Position numbers and translations under genes: made by a program. From Candidatus Parcubacteria bacterium (lineage in GTDB: Bacteria > Patescibacteriota > Minisyncoccia > 2-02-FULL-40-12 > GWA2-44-9), in assembly GCA_019662005.1 (NCBI GenBank), contig JAIFWG010000015.1:1-13971 (forward strand): a DNA stretch of 13,971 nt. The letters run 5' to 3'. Below, one piece after another: positions 1 through 6,347 of the stretch; position 1 is the first letter of the stretch, and every line of letters starts with the position of its first letter. The notes under the pieces are model-generated. The model was not told where the DNA came from. It saw only the letters and a program-made list of their open reading frames with translations, and ran no database searches.

Positions 1-492
1 GAAAGGATTATAAAAAAAGACAGTAAATTAAAGAGGTGGCGTAAGCCAGACGATGAATGCGCCAGATTATTAAACGAAGTAAAAACATTAGCTCAACACA
101 GAGGATTTCCAGAATTTGAAATTAAAATATGGAAAATGCCTTGGCACGTAATAACTGACTGCTCTGGTCTCTACACACGTTGTGATGGTGTCAGAAATAT
201 ATATATATTTCCTCACGCAACAAATAAATTTTCTGAAGAGGAGATGTTGCTTCTTGTTGCTCATGAGTATGGCCACGCTTTAGACGGTTATACCCGACGA
301 GTTGGTCATCCTGTATTCAAGAGGCTAAAAAGATTAAGCAGAGAGGAGTTCGCAAATGCTATTGCCGCATATCTCTATTCCACTGAGCAGGTGATCAGAT
401 TTGAAGAAAAAAGTGGCAACTTAGAAGAGGTTCAATTTTTAAGATCCATTGAATTTACCAGATCATATTCTTGGAAACCAAAGGCGTACTGA
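1..492 (+). CDS. Zinc metallopeptidase-like protein, 5' partial (ImmA/IrrE-like)
   Basis: The reading frame is open from the first base, so the start lies outside the window and at least 163 residues are encoded. The clearest feature is HEYGH at residues 88-92 of the visible part (nt 262-276), the HExxH zinc site of gluzincin peptidases, followed by ALD. About 24 residues later EEFANAIAAYL recalls the segment of ImmA/IrrE (DUF955) peptidases that carries the third zinc ligand, with E116 or E115 as candidate. Members of that family often sit on mobile elements and cleave repressors, but no regulator partner is visible here. An internal ATG at nt 136 could be called as the start, but the upstream 45 codons are uninterrupted and continue the same style of sequence. 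The last codons form the first arm of a terminator. The HExxH call is solid; the subfamily is tentative. Confidence 0.7.
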   Translation, partial: ERIIKKDSKLKRWRKPDDECARLLNEVKTLAQHRGFPEFEIKIWKMPWHVITDCSGLYTRCDGVRNIYIFPHATNKFSEEEMLLLVAHEYGHALDGYTRRVGHPVFKRLKRLSREEFANAIAAYLYSTEQVIRFEEKSGNLEEVQFLRSIEFTRSYSWKPKAY

Positions 493-505
493 TACGCCTT
501 TTTTG
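481..505 (+). terminator. Intrinsic terminator of the metallopeptidase gene
   Basis: AAGGCGTA (481-488), loop CTGA, TACGCCTT (493-500), then a T-run. It is a perfect 8-bp stem whose left arm and loop hold the last codons and the stop codon of the gene. Confidence 0.85.
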
Positions 506-524
506 TTTGACCAAAAAATAAAAT

Positions 525-1133
525 ATGTTAAAGTCTGAAGACGTTCCTTTAATGATATCCAAAGCCAGAGCCTTCATAAAATGGGTTGTTTGCACGATAA
601 AAGATCATCAGTGGAGTGCTTCAACCCCCACTTCTGAATGGCGATATGAGAATACTTTTGGCCTTAAGGTGGTTCGTTTGGGAGTTAAAAACTGTAGTCA
701 CTGCGGCCAAACCAAGCGACTCAAGCATCTGGTTGAATATAGTACGGGAAGGGGAATGAGTCTAGATCGAGGCTGGTCAACTTTAACCCAAGAAGATGAA
801 AGCAGCTTCGGGTTAATGCGGAGGTTTGCTCGACTGGCTCTGGTGCATAGTTTGCTTGGGCCGCAAGGAACACAAGGTTGTTATTATAGTGTTCAGGAGT
901 TTGCAGAATATAAAGAACATTTCCGGAATGGCGACTTTCTTGTTGAGGTCCCTCTCGCTACTATTCCCGAGTTTGAAGCTAAGTGCCGCGTTCTGGGCTT
1001 GGAATTCCAATACCGTCCTATCATTCTACAGACGCCCATAGAACTTGATGGAGATAAGATTCGAAAACCTATCGAGCACGTCGACCTGTCGAGTATGTCG
1101 ACGGTGTCACAACGATGGTTGAGCCCACGTTAG
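525..1133 (+). CDS. Unrecognised 202-aa protein with a possible C-x4-H-x-W ... CxxC zinc site
   Basis: I do not recognise this protein. Near the N terminus CTIKDHQW is followed some 30 residues later by CSHCG, a pattern like the small zinc-binding modules of phage proteins (for example the DUF1660 type). The two parts could form one metal site. The rest has no signal peptide or membrane segment and looks soluble. No Shine-Dalgarno sequence precedes the ATG at 525. An ATG at 552 (residue 10) is an alternative start. The gene lies between two perfect terminators, so it should be its own transcription unit, but I see no convincing promoter in the 20 bases before it. Together with the metallopeptidase it lies on the downstream side of the tRNA-Gln, where an integrated element would be. 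Existence of the gene is likely from its length and the flanking terminator; its function is unknown. Confidence 0.65.
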   Translation: MLKSEDVPLMISKARAFIKWVVCTIKDHQWSASTPTSEWRYENTFGLKVVRLGVKNCSHCGQTKRLKHLVEYSTGRGMSLDRGWSTLTQEDESSFGLMRRFARLALVHSLLGPQGTQGCYYSVQEFAEYKEHFRNGDFLVEVPLATIPEFEAKCRVLGLEFQYRPIILQTPIELDGDKIRKPIEHVDLSSMSTVSQRWLSPR

Positions 1134-1136
1134 CAT

Positions 1137-1157
1137 AGGTCCGTTCCGGACCTTTTT
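1137..1157 (+). terminator. Intrinsic terminator
   Basis: AGGTCCG (1137-1143), loop TTC, CGGACCT (1147-1153), then TTTT. Perfect 7-bp GC-rich stem directly after the stop codon of the 202-aa gene. On the minus strand it has no T-run, so it would not serve the tRNA. Confidence 0.85.
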
Positions 1158-1201
1158 AATTACTTAAATTCCGAGGTCTTCGTTTACTAATCATTCTGAC
1201 T

Positions 1202-1217
1202 GCTGCGGGACTTGGAC
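1202..1217 (-). repeat. Remnant copy of the tRNA-Gln 3' end
   Basis: Sixteen bases (plus strand GCTGCGGGACTTGGAC) are identical to 1232-1247, which is the acceptor strand, T-stem 3' strand and last loop base of the tRNA-Gln gene plus one flanking base. On the minus strand similarity continues a little further into the T-loop with a 2-base deletion (TTC-GTCC against TTCGAGTCC). The copy lies 30 bp downstream of the intact 3' end. It cannot be a functional tRNA since no 5' half accompanies it. It resembles an attachment-site duplication or the scar of an excised element. Confidence 0.7.
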
Positions 1218-1226
1218 GAATTCCGA

Positions 1227-1310
1227 CTTGAGCTGCGGGACTTGGACTCGAACCAAGATACTCGCCTTCAAAGGGCGATGTCCTACCATTAGACGATCCC
1301 GCAGCTCAAG
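1227..1310 (-). other. Pre-tRNA with 14-bp extended acceptor helix
   Basis: CTTGAGCTGCGGGA (1227-1240) and TCCCGCAGCTCAAG (1297-1310) are perfect inverse complements. Seven of the 14 pairs are the acceptor stem; the other seven pair the 5' leader with the 3' trailer, including the discriminator position. Confidence 0.75.
1233..1303 (-). tRNA. tRNA-Gln (anticodon TTG)
   Basis: Read on the minus strand, the cloverleaf is complete: acceptor TGCGGGA/TCCCGCA, D-arm GTCT...GGAC with loop AATGGTA, anticodon stem TCGCC/GGCGA with loop CTTTGAA (U33, anticodon TTG at 34-36, A37), a 4-base variable loop and T-arm CTTGG-TTCGAGT-CCAAG. The anticodon reads CAA. U1-A72 fits glutamine tRNAs. The discriminator is G73 and CCA is not encoded (CTC follows), so CCA must be added after transcription. 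The 7-base leader and trailer next to the acceptor stem are fully complementary, so the precursor can extend the acceptor helix to 14 bp. A promoter lies about 30 bp upstream. Confidence 0.93.
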
Positions 1311-1331
1311 TAAGAATTACAAATATAGCTT

Positions 1332-1360
1332 ATTATGCCTTATTTCCGCGTTTTTTACAA
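1332..1360 (-). promoter_or_regulatory. Promoter of tRNA-Gln
   Basis: On the minus strand TTGTAA (1360-1355), 17-base spacer, CATAAT (1337-1332). This puts the start of transcription near 1325, giving a leader of about 20 nt before the tRNA. Confidence 0.65.
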
Positions 1361-1372
1361 TATAAATTAGCA

Positions 1373-1400
1373 TTGTATGGGATCATTAACATGATAAACT
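1373..1400 (+). promoter_or_regulatory. Promoter of the 62-aa gene, leaderless arrangement
   Basis: TTGTAT (1373-1378), 16-base spacer ending in TGA (extended -10), TAAACT (1395-1400). Only 6 bases separate the -10 box from the ATG at 1407, so transcription should begin at or very near the start codon. Confidence 0.55.
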
Positions 1401-1406
1401 ATCTAG

Positions 1407-1595
1407 ATGGATACAAATAAATTAAAAGAACTTGGGGCGGCTTGGAAAGCGCTGGACGATAAGTATGATACTTCAATACAGGAACTTGTAGATGTTCCAG
1501 AACCTCTAAGCTCTGAAAAGTTAGAAATGTTACAAAAGATGCAGGAAGATCTATTTAATCTCGAAGTTGAATTGTTTAAAGTTTTGCAGGCTTAG
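1407..1595 (+). CDS. Small helical hypothetical protein (62 aa)
   Basis: I do not recognise a family. The protein is acidic, has no cysteine, signal peptide or membrane segment, and is nearly all helix-forming. The C-terminal half (residues about 36-60) has regularly spaced Leu/Met, suggesting a short amphipathic helix or coiled coil. Such a size and composition would suit a small binding or dimerising protein, but no role can be assigned. The gene has a plausible promoter whose -10 box ends 6 bases before the ATG. No terminator follows in the 48 bases before the FAD oxidoreductase gene, so the two may be co-transcribed. Being short, it carries some risk of a false call; the promoter and the codon pattern argue that it is real. 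Confidence 0.6.
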   Translation: MDTNKLKELGAAWKALDDKYDTSIQELVDVPEPLSSEKLEMLQKMQEDLFNLEVELFKVLQA

Positions 1596-1643
1596 TTCTT
1601 CTTTCACCCTCATTTCATTACTCGAGAGCACCATGGGAAGATT

Positions 1644-2888
1644 ATGGCTACTACATGGGAGGAAGAGGGAACAAAAAGAAAAAAATATCCAAACCTGGAT
1701 AAAGATATTTCGGCTGACATTGTTGTAATCGGAGGCGGTATAACCGGTTTATTAAATGCCTATCTATTATCTGAAGCCGGACAAAAAGTTGTGCTAGTTG
1801 AGGCTGATGAGTTGGGAAACAACGCCACTCTCAGAACAACTGCTTTTATAACGCAAGTTATCGATACTGATTATTCTAAAGTCGCCGATATTTTTGGCAC
1901 GAAAGAAGCTAAACAAGTTTGGGAATCTCACGGCCAGGCAATTGATCAGATTGAGCGAATTATAAACAAGGAAAATATTTCTTGTGAGTTTGTTCGCTGC
2001 TCTGATTATTTATATGCTAGTACTAAAAAACAGTTTGAAAGTATTCAGGAAGAGTTTCGTACCTACAAGGAGCTGGGCTTTAAAGGAGAAATATTTACAG
2101 ATGGCAAAGCGTTAAATTTTCCTAACTATGGATATATTGAAATCCATAACCAGGCTAAATTTAATCCGGCGCAGTTCATCTTTGGGATTGCCGAAGCGGC
2201 AGAGAAGCAAGGAGTCATGATTTTTGAAGACACTGAAGCCTTGGAGATAACAGAAGATAGTCAAATACGCATTAAGACACACCATGGTGATATTACCACC
2301 GGCAAAGTTATTTTAGCGACCTATAAACCTTTTACTAACGAGAAGACTCATTTAAAAAAAGCGATGTACCGTAGTTATATCCTTGAAATTGAGATTCCAA
2401 AAAATACATTAAAAGAAGCTATCTACGAAGATGACAGCAATCCTTATTATTATTTCCGTATTGATTCAGGAAAAGAAAAAGACCGGATGATTATTGGGGG
2501 AGAGGATCATAAGGATATTTTTGGCAAATCTTTAAGAAAAGAAAGTTTTAAAGGTCTGGAAAAATATTTAGACAAGATTTTAAAAAATATTAAATATAAA
2601 ATAACCAAGCGCTGGGATGGCCCAATTTTGGAACCTAGCGATGGTTTGGCTTTGATAGGAGAAATAAAGCCCAACTATTATGTAGCTACTGGGTTTTCAG
2701 GAAACGGAATGACCTACTCTACAATTTCAGCCATATTGCTGCGGGACTTAATTCTCGCCCGAAGAAATGCATGGACTTCGCTCTATGATCCAACACGCAC
2801 GATTCTTAAACCAAAGCGCCTGGCTTCAAAGGCCAAAGACTATATTGAAGAATTTTTTGGCGGTGCTCTCAAAAATCTTATCTCTTAA
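1644..2888 (+). CDS. FAD-dependent oxidoreductase (DAO/PuuB-like), no Rieske domain
   Basis: A 414-residue protein of the D-amino-acid oxidase (DAO) superfamily. IVVIGGGITGL at residues 26-36 is the GxGxxG dinucleotide-binding loop and E53 at the end of the second beta strand is placed to bind the adenosine ribose of FAD. The segment LRTTAFITQVIDTDYS follows as in the group of oxidoreductases usually fused to a Rieske iron-sulfur domain. Near the C terminus PSDGLALIGE...YYVATGFSGNGMTYS is the second flavin-contacting region. After the WTSLYDPTR segment, where those relatives continue into a Rieske domain of about 100 residues, this protein stops. The substrate is not readable from sequence; amines or amino acids are usual in the family. 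The start has a weak purine-rich GGGAAG 5 bases upstream, the only Shine-Dalgarno-like site in the window. No signal peptide, so it is cytoplasmic. Confidence 0.85.
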   Translation: MATTWEEEGTKRKKYPNLDKDISADIVVIGGGITGLLNAYLLSEAGQKVVLVEADELGNNATLRTTAFITQVIDTDYSKVADIFGTKEAKQVWESHGQAIDQIERIINKENISCEFVRCSDYLYASTKKQFESIQEEFRTYKELGFKGEIFTDGKALNFPNYGYIEIHNQAKFNPAQFIFGIAEAAEKQGVMIFEDTEALEITEDSQIRIKTHHGDITTGKVILATYKPFTNEKTHLKKAMYRSYILEIEIPKNTLKEAIYEDDSNPYYYFRIDSGKEKDRMIIGGEDHKDIFGKSLRKESFKGLEKYLDKILKNIKYKITKRWDGPILEPSDGLALIGEIKPNYYVATGFSGNGMTYSTISAILLRDLILARRNAWTSLYDPTRTILKPKRLASKAKDYIEEFFGGALKNLIS

Positions 2889-2905
2889 CCTGTACCAGTG
2901 AGTTG

Positions 2906-2933
2906 TTGCTTTATCTGGGTTTTGTCGTATAAT
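2906..2933 (+). promoter_or_regulatory. Promoter of the FecR-cyclase operon, leaderless arrangement
   Basis: TTGCTT (2906-2911), 16-base spacer, consensus TATAAT (2928-2933). The ATG at 2940 is 6 bases beyond the -10 box, so the transcript should start at the ATG or within a base or two. Confidence 0.7.
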
Positions 2934-2939
2934 ATATAG

Positions 2940-4043
2940 ATGTTTAAAAGCGTACTAATAGTTGCGGTAATAATAGCGGCAGCAGGGTCTGTGTTTTATT
3001 TTAAGAACCATGCTCCCGCAGATACTGCTGACAACCAATCGCCAACTCCAACCGCTGTTTTAACGGTGGTTAACAACTCGGTTAATGTAAAAGATCCAAC
3101 CGGGGTGGCTTTTAAAGAAGTCCCGAACGGGAGTCTTGCCGTAAAAGAAGGATCAGTTGTAAAAACATCTCTAACTGGCCGAGCTATAATTGAGTCAGCC
3201 AACCAGACAACTGTAGTAGATAAAAATTCAGAATTTACATTAGTTACTCAAGAAGAAAATAAAACCAAGATTAAATTAGACTCCGGCAATCTCTGGGCCA
3301 CCGTAAAAAAAGTTTTAGGAAAAGATGAGTACTATCAGATCGAAACCCCTAATGCTGTGGCAACAGTAAGGGGAACTTCTTTTTGGGTATCTTATATTAA
3401 TAATAAAACCGTTGTCTTGGTTTCTGAGAGCAAAGTCTCTGTACAATCAATAGATCCAAATACTAAAAAACCAATCGGGGACGAAGTTATAATTCAGCAA
3501 GGTCAAAAGGGTAGCGTAACCACTGGCGGGACTCCAAAAGCAGAATCCATCACTGAAACTGATAAAAAATCAGAGTGGTACCAGTTTAATCAAAAAGGTT
3601 CTCCTTCACCTACGCCAAAGCCAAGCCCAACACCAACGAAGGTTCCGACAAAGAGTCCGACACCCACAGCATCTCCAAAACCAACTGCGATTCAAACGCC
3701 AGTTCCAACTCCTACGCCCACTCCAATACCAAAAGCTACTATTGCTCCAACGCCTACACCTACTCCAACACCCACGCCAGCTCCTGCGGAGCCAACTTTA
3801 AAGTCAGTCGTGCCCAATATTTTAAGCATGAATTCAGATTCAAAAGACTTCTTTATTAATGGAACAAAACTAACTGGAGCAAAACAGGTATTAGTTGGCC
3901 AAACTTCTATTAAGTTTTTTGCCTCGGGTTCAGAAACAATTGTTGGAACTGCCGACCAAGTTGGTCCAGGCGTGTATGATGTTTCTGTTGTCGTCTCTAC
4001 TGGAGCAAAATTAACTCTGTCCAAAGCGCTTACAATAAGATAA
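2940..4043 (+). CDS. FecR-domain envelope protein with P/T linker and IPT-like C terminus
   Basis: A 367-residue exported, N-terminally anchored protein. Residues 2-21 are a single hydrophobic segment (signal anchor). Residues about 40-155 form a FecR domain: a beta-rich stretch with the typical KIKLDSGNLWATV, ETPNAVATVRGTSFWV and VVLVSESKVSV segments. A low-complexity linker of SPTP/PTPT units fills about 219-283, the usual wall- or periplasm-spanning spacer. The last 84 residues (PTLKSVVPN...FFINGTKLTGAKQVLVGQ...VYDVSVVVSTG) look like one IPT/TIG immunoglobulin-like domain. The stop codon overlaps the cyclase ATG (TAATG), which strongly suggests coupled translation. FecR proteins next to CHASE2 cyclases are a known pairing, so it probably supplies or relays the outside signal. 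It is not next to an ECF sigma gene as in the classical FecI/FecR system. Confidence 0.85.
   Translation: MFKSVLIVAVIIAAAGSVFYFKNHAPADTADNQSPTPTAVLTVVNNSVNVKDPTGVAFKEVPNGSLAVKEGSVVKTSLTGRAIIESANQTTVVDKNSEFTLVTQEENKTKIKLDSGNLWATVKKVLGKDEYYQIETPNAVATVRGTSFWVSYINNKTVVLVSESKVSVQSIDPNTKKPIGDEVIIQQGQKGSVTTGGTPKAESITETDKKSEWYQFNQKGSPSPTPKPSPTPTKVPTKSPTPTASPKPTAIQTPVPTPTPTPIPKATIAPTPTPTPTPTPAPAEPTLKSVVPNILSMNSDSKDFFINGTKLTGAKQVLVGQTSIKFFASGSETIVGTADQVGPGVYDVSVVVSTGAKLTLSKALTIR
3597..3790 (+). repeat. Low-complexity CCAACN/CCTACN repeat encoding P/T linker
   Basis: Degenerate tandem hexamers of the type CCAACN and CCTACG encode Pro-Thr repeats of the FecR protein. Units differ at third positions, which would limit slippage, although the segment near 3749-3782 is more regular. 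Confidence 0.7.
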
Positions 4044-5932
4044 TGAATAATCGCTTGCTTAAGGTCTCGGCTATTTGTCTTATCATTTATTGCGCCATAA
4101 TGGGTGCGCTTTACTCATCTCTATTTGATAGTTGGCAGGAGAACATTATAGATAAATTTTTTGTTGGCCACGCTGCATCTAACGAGATTGTGGTTTTTGC
4201 CATAGACAACGAAAGTATAAATCAGATTGGCCAGTGGCCATGGCCTCGCAAAAACTTTGCTCAAGCTTTGGATAAGCTCCAAAGTGCCAAAGTGGTTGGG
4301 GTTGATGTAAATTTTTCTGAACCCTCAAGATATGGCTTAAGCGATGATCAATCTTTGGCCTCGACTCTATTTAACGCCAAATCTATAGTTGTTCTGCCTG
4401 TTCAGGTTAATACCGCCACAAAGGAGCAGGTGGAACCATTGTCTATATTTAAGACCAAGAGTTCTTTGGGCCTGGTTAATATAGGAGAACAAGGCGGCAC
4501 AATAAGAAAAATTCAGAAATCTGAAGAAGGTTTTTATAGTTTTGGTTTTGTTGTTGCCTCTTCTTATAACAAAGATCTCAAAACTCCAGAAGTTTTGAGA
4601 GTTGATTACGCTGGTGCGCCTAAAACCTTTTTAACTTTTCCTATCAGTGATTTTTTGGCCAACAAAGTCCCTGAAAGAATATACAAAGATAAGATAGTCT
4701 TGATTGGAGCCACTGCGCCGGATTTGCATGACTTTTTTCAAACACCTTTTGGTTTAATGCCTGGAGTTGAGATTCACGCCAACGTTATTAATACGTTGCT
4801 GCACCAGAATTTCTATAAAAATATTCCTTTTGGAGTTTCAGCTATTATAATTTTAATTTTCTGTATTTTAGCCGCGGTATTAATTTCTAAAGTCGATAAG
4901 TTTTCAAAAACTGTTCTTTATCTAACCTTGCTATTTATGCTGCTTAACTTGTTAGCAATTTTGTTATTTAGGCAAAAGATAATCTTTCCGGTTTTGTATG
5001 CTGATCTGGGATTTGTGGGAGTGTCTGTGATGTTGATCCTGTTCCAATACGCTTTGGAATCTAAAGAAAAGAAGTTTATTCACAATAGTTTTAAACACTA
5101 CCTGGCCCCAGATGTTATTGATGAGCTGATTCTGGATCCCACCAAACTAAAACTAGGCGGTGAGAGAAAAAAGGTTACTATATTGTTCTCTGATATCAGA
5201 GGCTTTACTACTATTTCGGAAAAACTAACTCCTGAACAGCTAACCCATGTATTAAATGAATACCTAACCGAGATGACTGATATTGTGATCGAGCACAAAG
5301 GTTTGGTAGACAAATATATTGGCGACGCGGTAATGGCTTTCTGGGGAGCTCCGATTTTAAATAATAACCAAGCTTTGGATGCCTGCTTGTCGGCTGTGAA
5401 TATGATCAAGGCTTTGGACTCTTTAAATGAACACTGGAAGTCCAGAGAAATCTCTAATGAGTTTAAAATCGGAGTCGGTATCAATACCGGAGAAGTGGTG
5501 GTGGGTAATCTTGGATCTAAAACTAGATTTAATTATACAGTTATAGGGGATGAGGTTAATTTATGTTCGCGCCTTGAAGGATTAAACAAAGTTTATGGTT
5601 CAGAGATTATAATTACTGAATCTACTAAGAAAGCAGTCGAGCACGACTCTCGATTCCAAATTAGAGAACTTGATTTAATTACCGTAAAAGGAAAGAAGGA
5701 GCCTAAGATTATTTTTGAAATAATGACCAAGCCTTTGGATAAAAACATTCTTGATCACTTTAATCTTGGCCGGCAGCTCTATAAAGAAGGTAAGTGGAAT
5801 GAAGCAATTGCGCACTTTGCTATTGGGGCCGAAGTAGACGGTCCAACCAAGCTTTATCTTGAGCGCTGCCAATACCTCCAGGAACACCCGCCTGAATCCT
5901 GGAATGGCGTTTACGAATTTAAGACCAAATAA
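4043..5932 (+). CDS. CHASE2-domain class III adenylate cyclase
   Basis: A 629-residue membrane receptor cyclase that should make cAMP from ATP. One N-terminal membrane segment (about 6-27) leads to an extracytoplasmic CHASE2 sensor domain (about 30-250; note VVFAIDNESINQIGQWPWPR), then three membrane helices (about 262-283, 290-309, 312-338). The catalytic domain spans about 370-560. The metal-binding aspartates are D384 (FSDIRGF) and D428 (IGDAVMAFWG). Lys in VDKYIGD is the adenine-selecting lysine. FNYTVIGDEVN has Thr where class IIIa enzymes have Asp, as in class IIIb, a bicarbonate-responsive group. Asn and Arg of VNLCSRLEG are the transition-state residues. All catalytic positions are present, so it should be active. 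A 60-residue tail rich in aromatic and helical residues ends the protein (WNGVYEF). Its ATG overlaps the FecR stop by one base. No cAMP receptor is in the window. Confidence 0.92.
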   Translation: MNNRLLKVSAICLIIYCAIMGALYSSLFDSWQENIIDKFFVGHAASNEIVVFAIDNESINQIGQWPWPRKNFAQALDKLQSAKVVGVDVNFSEPSRYGLSDDQSLASTLFNAKSIVVLPVQVNTATKEQVEPLSIFKTKSSLGLVNIGEQGGTIRKIQKSEEGFYSFGFVVASSYNKDLKTPEVLRVDYAGAPKTFLTFPISDFLANKVPERIYKDKIVLIGATAPDLHDFFQTPFGLMPGVEIHANVINTLLHQNFYKNIPFGVSAIIILIFCILAAVLISKVDKFSKTVLYLTLLFMLLNLLAILLFRQKIIFPVLYADLGFVGVSVMLILFQYALESKEKKFIHNSFKHYLAPDVIDELILDPTKLKLGGERKKVTILFSDIRGFTTISEKLTPEQLTHVLNEYLTEMTDIVIEHKGLVDKYIGDAVMAFWGAPILNNNQALDACLSAVNMIKALDSLNEHWKSREISNEFKIGVGINTGEVVVGNLGSKTRFNYTVIGDEVNLCSRLEGLNKVYGSEIIITESTKKAVEHDSRFQIRELDLITVKGKKEPKIIFEIMTKPLDKNILDHFNLGRQLYKEGKWNEAIAHFAIGAEVDGPTKLYLERCQYLQEHPPESWNGVYEFKTK

Positions 5933-5948
5933 TAGATAGTTTTCCCCA

Positions 5949-5977
5949 TTGACAAAGCTGGTCATTCTTGATATACT
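5949..5977 (+). promoter_or_regulatory. Strong sigma70-type promoter of the cold-shock gene
   Basis: Consensus TTGACA (5949-5954), 17-base spacer, TATACT (5972-5977), followed by TAAGA. Transcription should start near 5984, giving an untranslated leader of about 80 nt. TATACTTAAGA is identical at the DEAD-box helicase promoter. Confidence 0.9.
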
Positions 5978-5980
5978 TAA

Positions 5981-6063
5981 GAGGCAAACTACCTATTCTA
6001 CAAGGAAGAATAGTCGACCTCCTTCAATACTAAATTTGCAAAGTAACAATTAACAAAAACACT
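5981..6063 (+). promoter_or_regulatory. Structured 5' leader of the cold-shock mRNA
   Basis: CTATTCT (5993-5999) and AGAATAG (6007-6013) form a perfect 7-bp hairpin with loop ACAAGGA. The loop bases AAGGA (6002-6006) are complementary to TCCTT (6020-6024), so an alternative pairing competes with the hairpin. The last 35 bases before the ATG are A-rich and unstructured. The arrangement would suit temperature-dependent folding as in cspA leaders, but this is inference. Confidence 0.5.
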
Positions 6064-6276
6064 ATGAGTACTGGAACTATTAAGAAAATAGTCGAAGGAA
6101 AACCTTTTGGATTCATCACCCCTGACGACCAGCAACCTGGCGACAAGGATGTATTTTTCCATCAGGAATCTCTTGTTGGTATTTCTTTGGATGAACTCCG
6201 AGAAGGCGACAAGGTATCCTTTGATATAGAGGCTTCAGACAAAGGACCTAAAGCGTCCAATGTTAAAAAGTCCTAA
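6064..6276 (+). CDS. Cold-shock domain protein (CspA family)
   Basis: A 70-residue single cold-shock domain, the usual CspA size, which binds single-stranded RNA and DNA and acts as an RNA chaperone. RNP1 is present as GKPFGFI (residues 12-18), with Pro in place of the usual Gly, and RNP2 as DVFFHQ (29-34). The end GDKVSFDIEASDKGPKASNVK is the typical last strand pair. The gene has its own consensus promoter, a long leader and a strong terminator, so it is monocistronic and probably highly expressed. No Shine-Dalgarno sequence is visible; an A-rich stretch precedes the ATG. Confidence 0.95.
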   Translation: MSTGTIKKIVEGKPFGFITPDDQQPGDKDVFFHQESLVGISLDELREGDKVSFDIEASDKGPKASNVKKS

Positions 6277-6287
6277 TCACGGATAAA

Positions 6288-6319
6288 TTATAAAAGGGCC
6301 CTCACGGGTCCTTTTATAA
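6288..6319 (+). terminator. Strong, possibly bidirectional terminator after the cold-shock gene
   Basis: TTATAAAAGGGCCC (6288-6301), loop TCAC, GGGTCCTTTTATAA (6306-6319). It is a 14-bp stem with one G-T pair. A/T arms on both sides would give U-runs on either strand. Confidence 0.88.
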
Positions 6320-6334
6320 TTGAAAAATAACTTT

Positions 6335-6340
6335 TATACT
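6335..6340 (+). promoter_or_regulatory. -10 box (TATACT) of the P/T-linker gene, leaderless arrangement
   Basis: TATACT ends 7 bases before the ATG at 6348. No good -35 box is seen at the right distance; that region is the right arm of the preceding terminator. Confidence 0.45.
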
Positions 6341-6347
6341 AAATTAA

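Noticed and set aside
507..535. TTGACC at 507-512 as a -35 box for the 202-aa gene
   Set aside because: It is only 12 bases before the ATG and no -10 box lies at a suitable distance.
3692..4024. Minus-strand open frame rich in Gly-Val repeats
   Set aside because: It is the antisense shadow of the Pro-Thr linker of the FecR protein, with no start signal or promoter.
5098..5484. Minus-strand open frame opposite the cyclase catalytic domain
   Set aside because: The plus strand has all catalytic residues of the cyclase; the opposite frame is a by-product.
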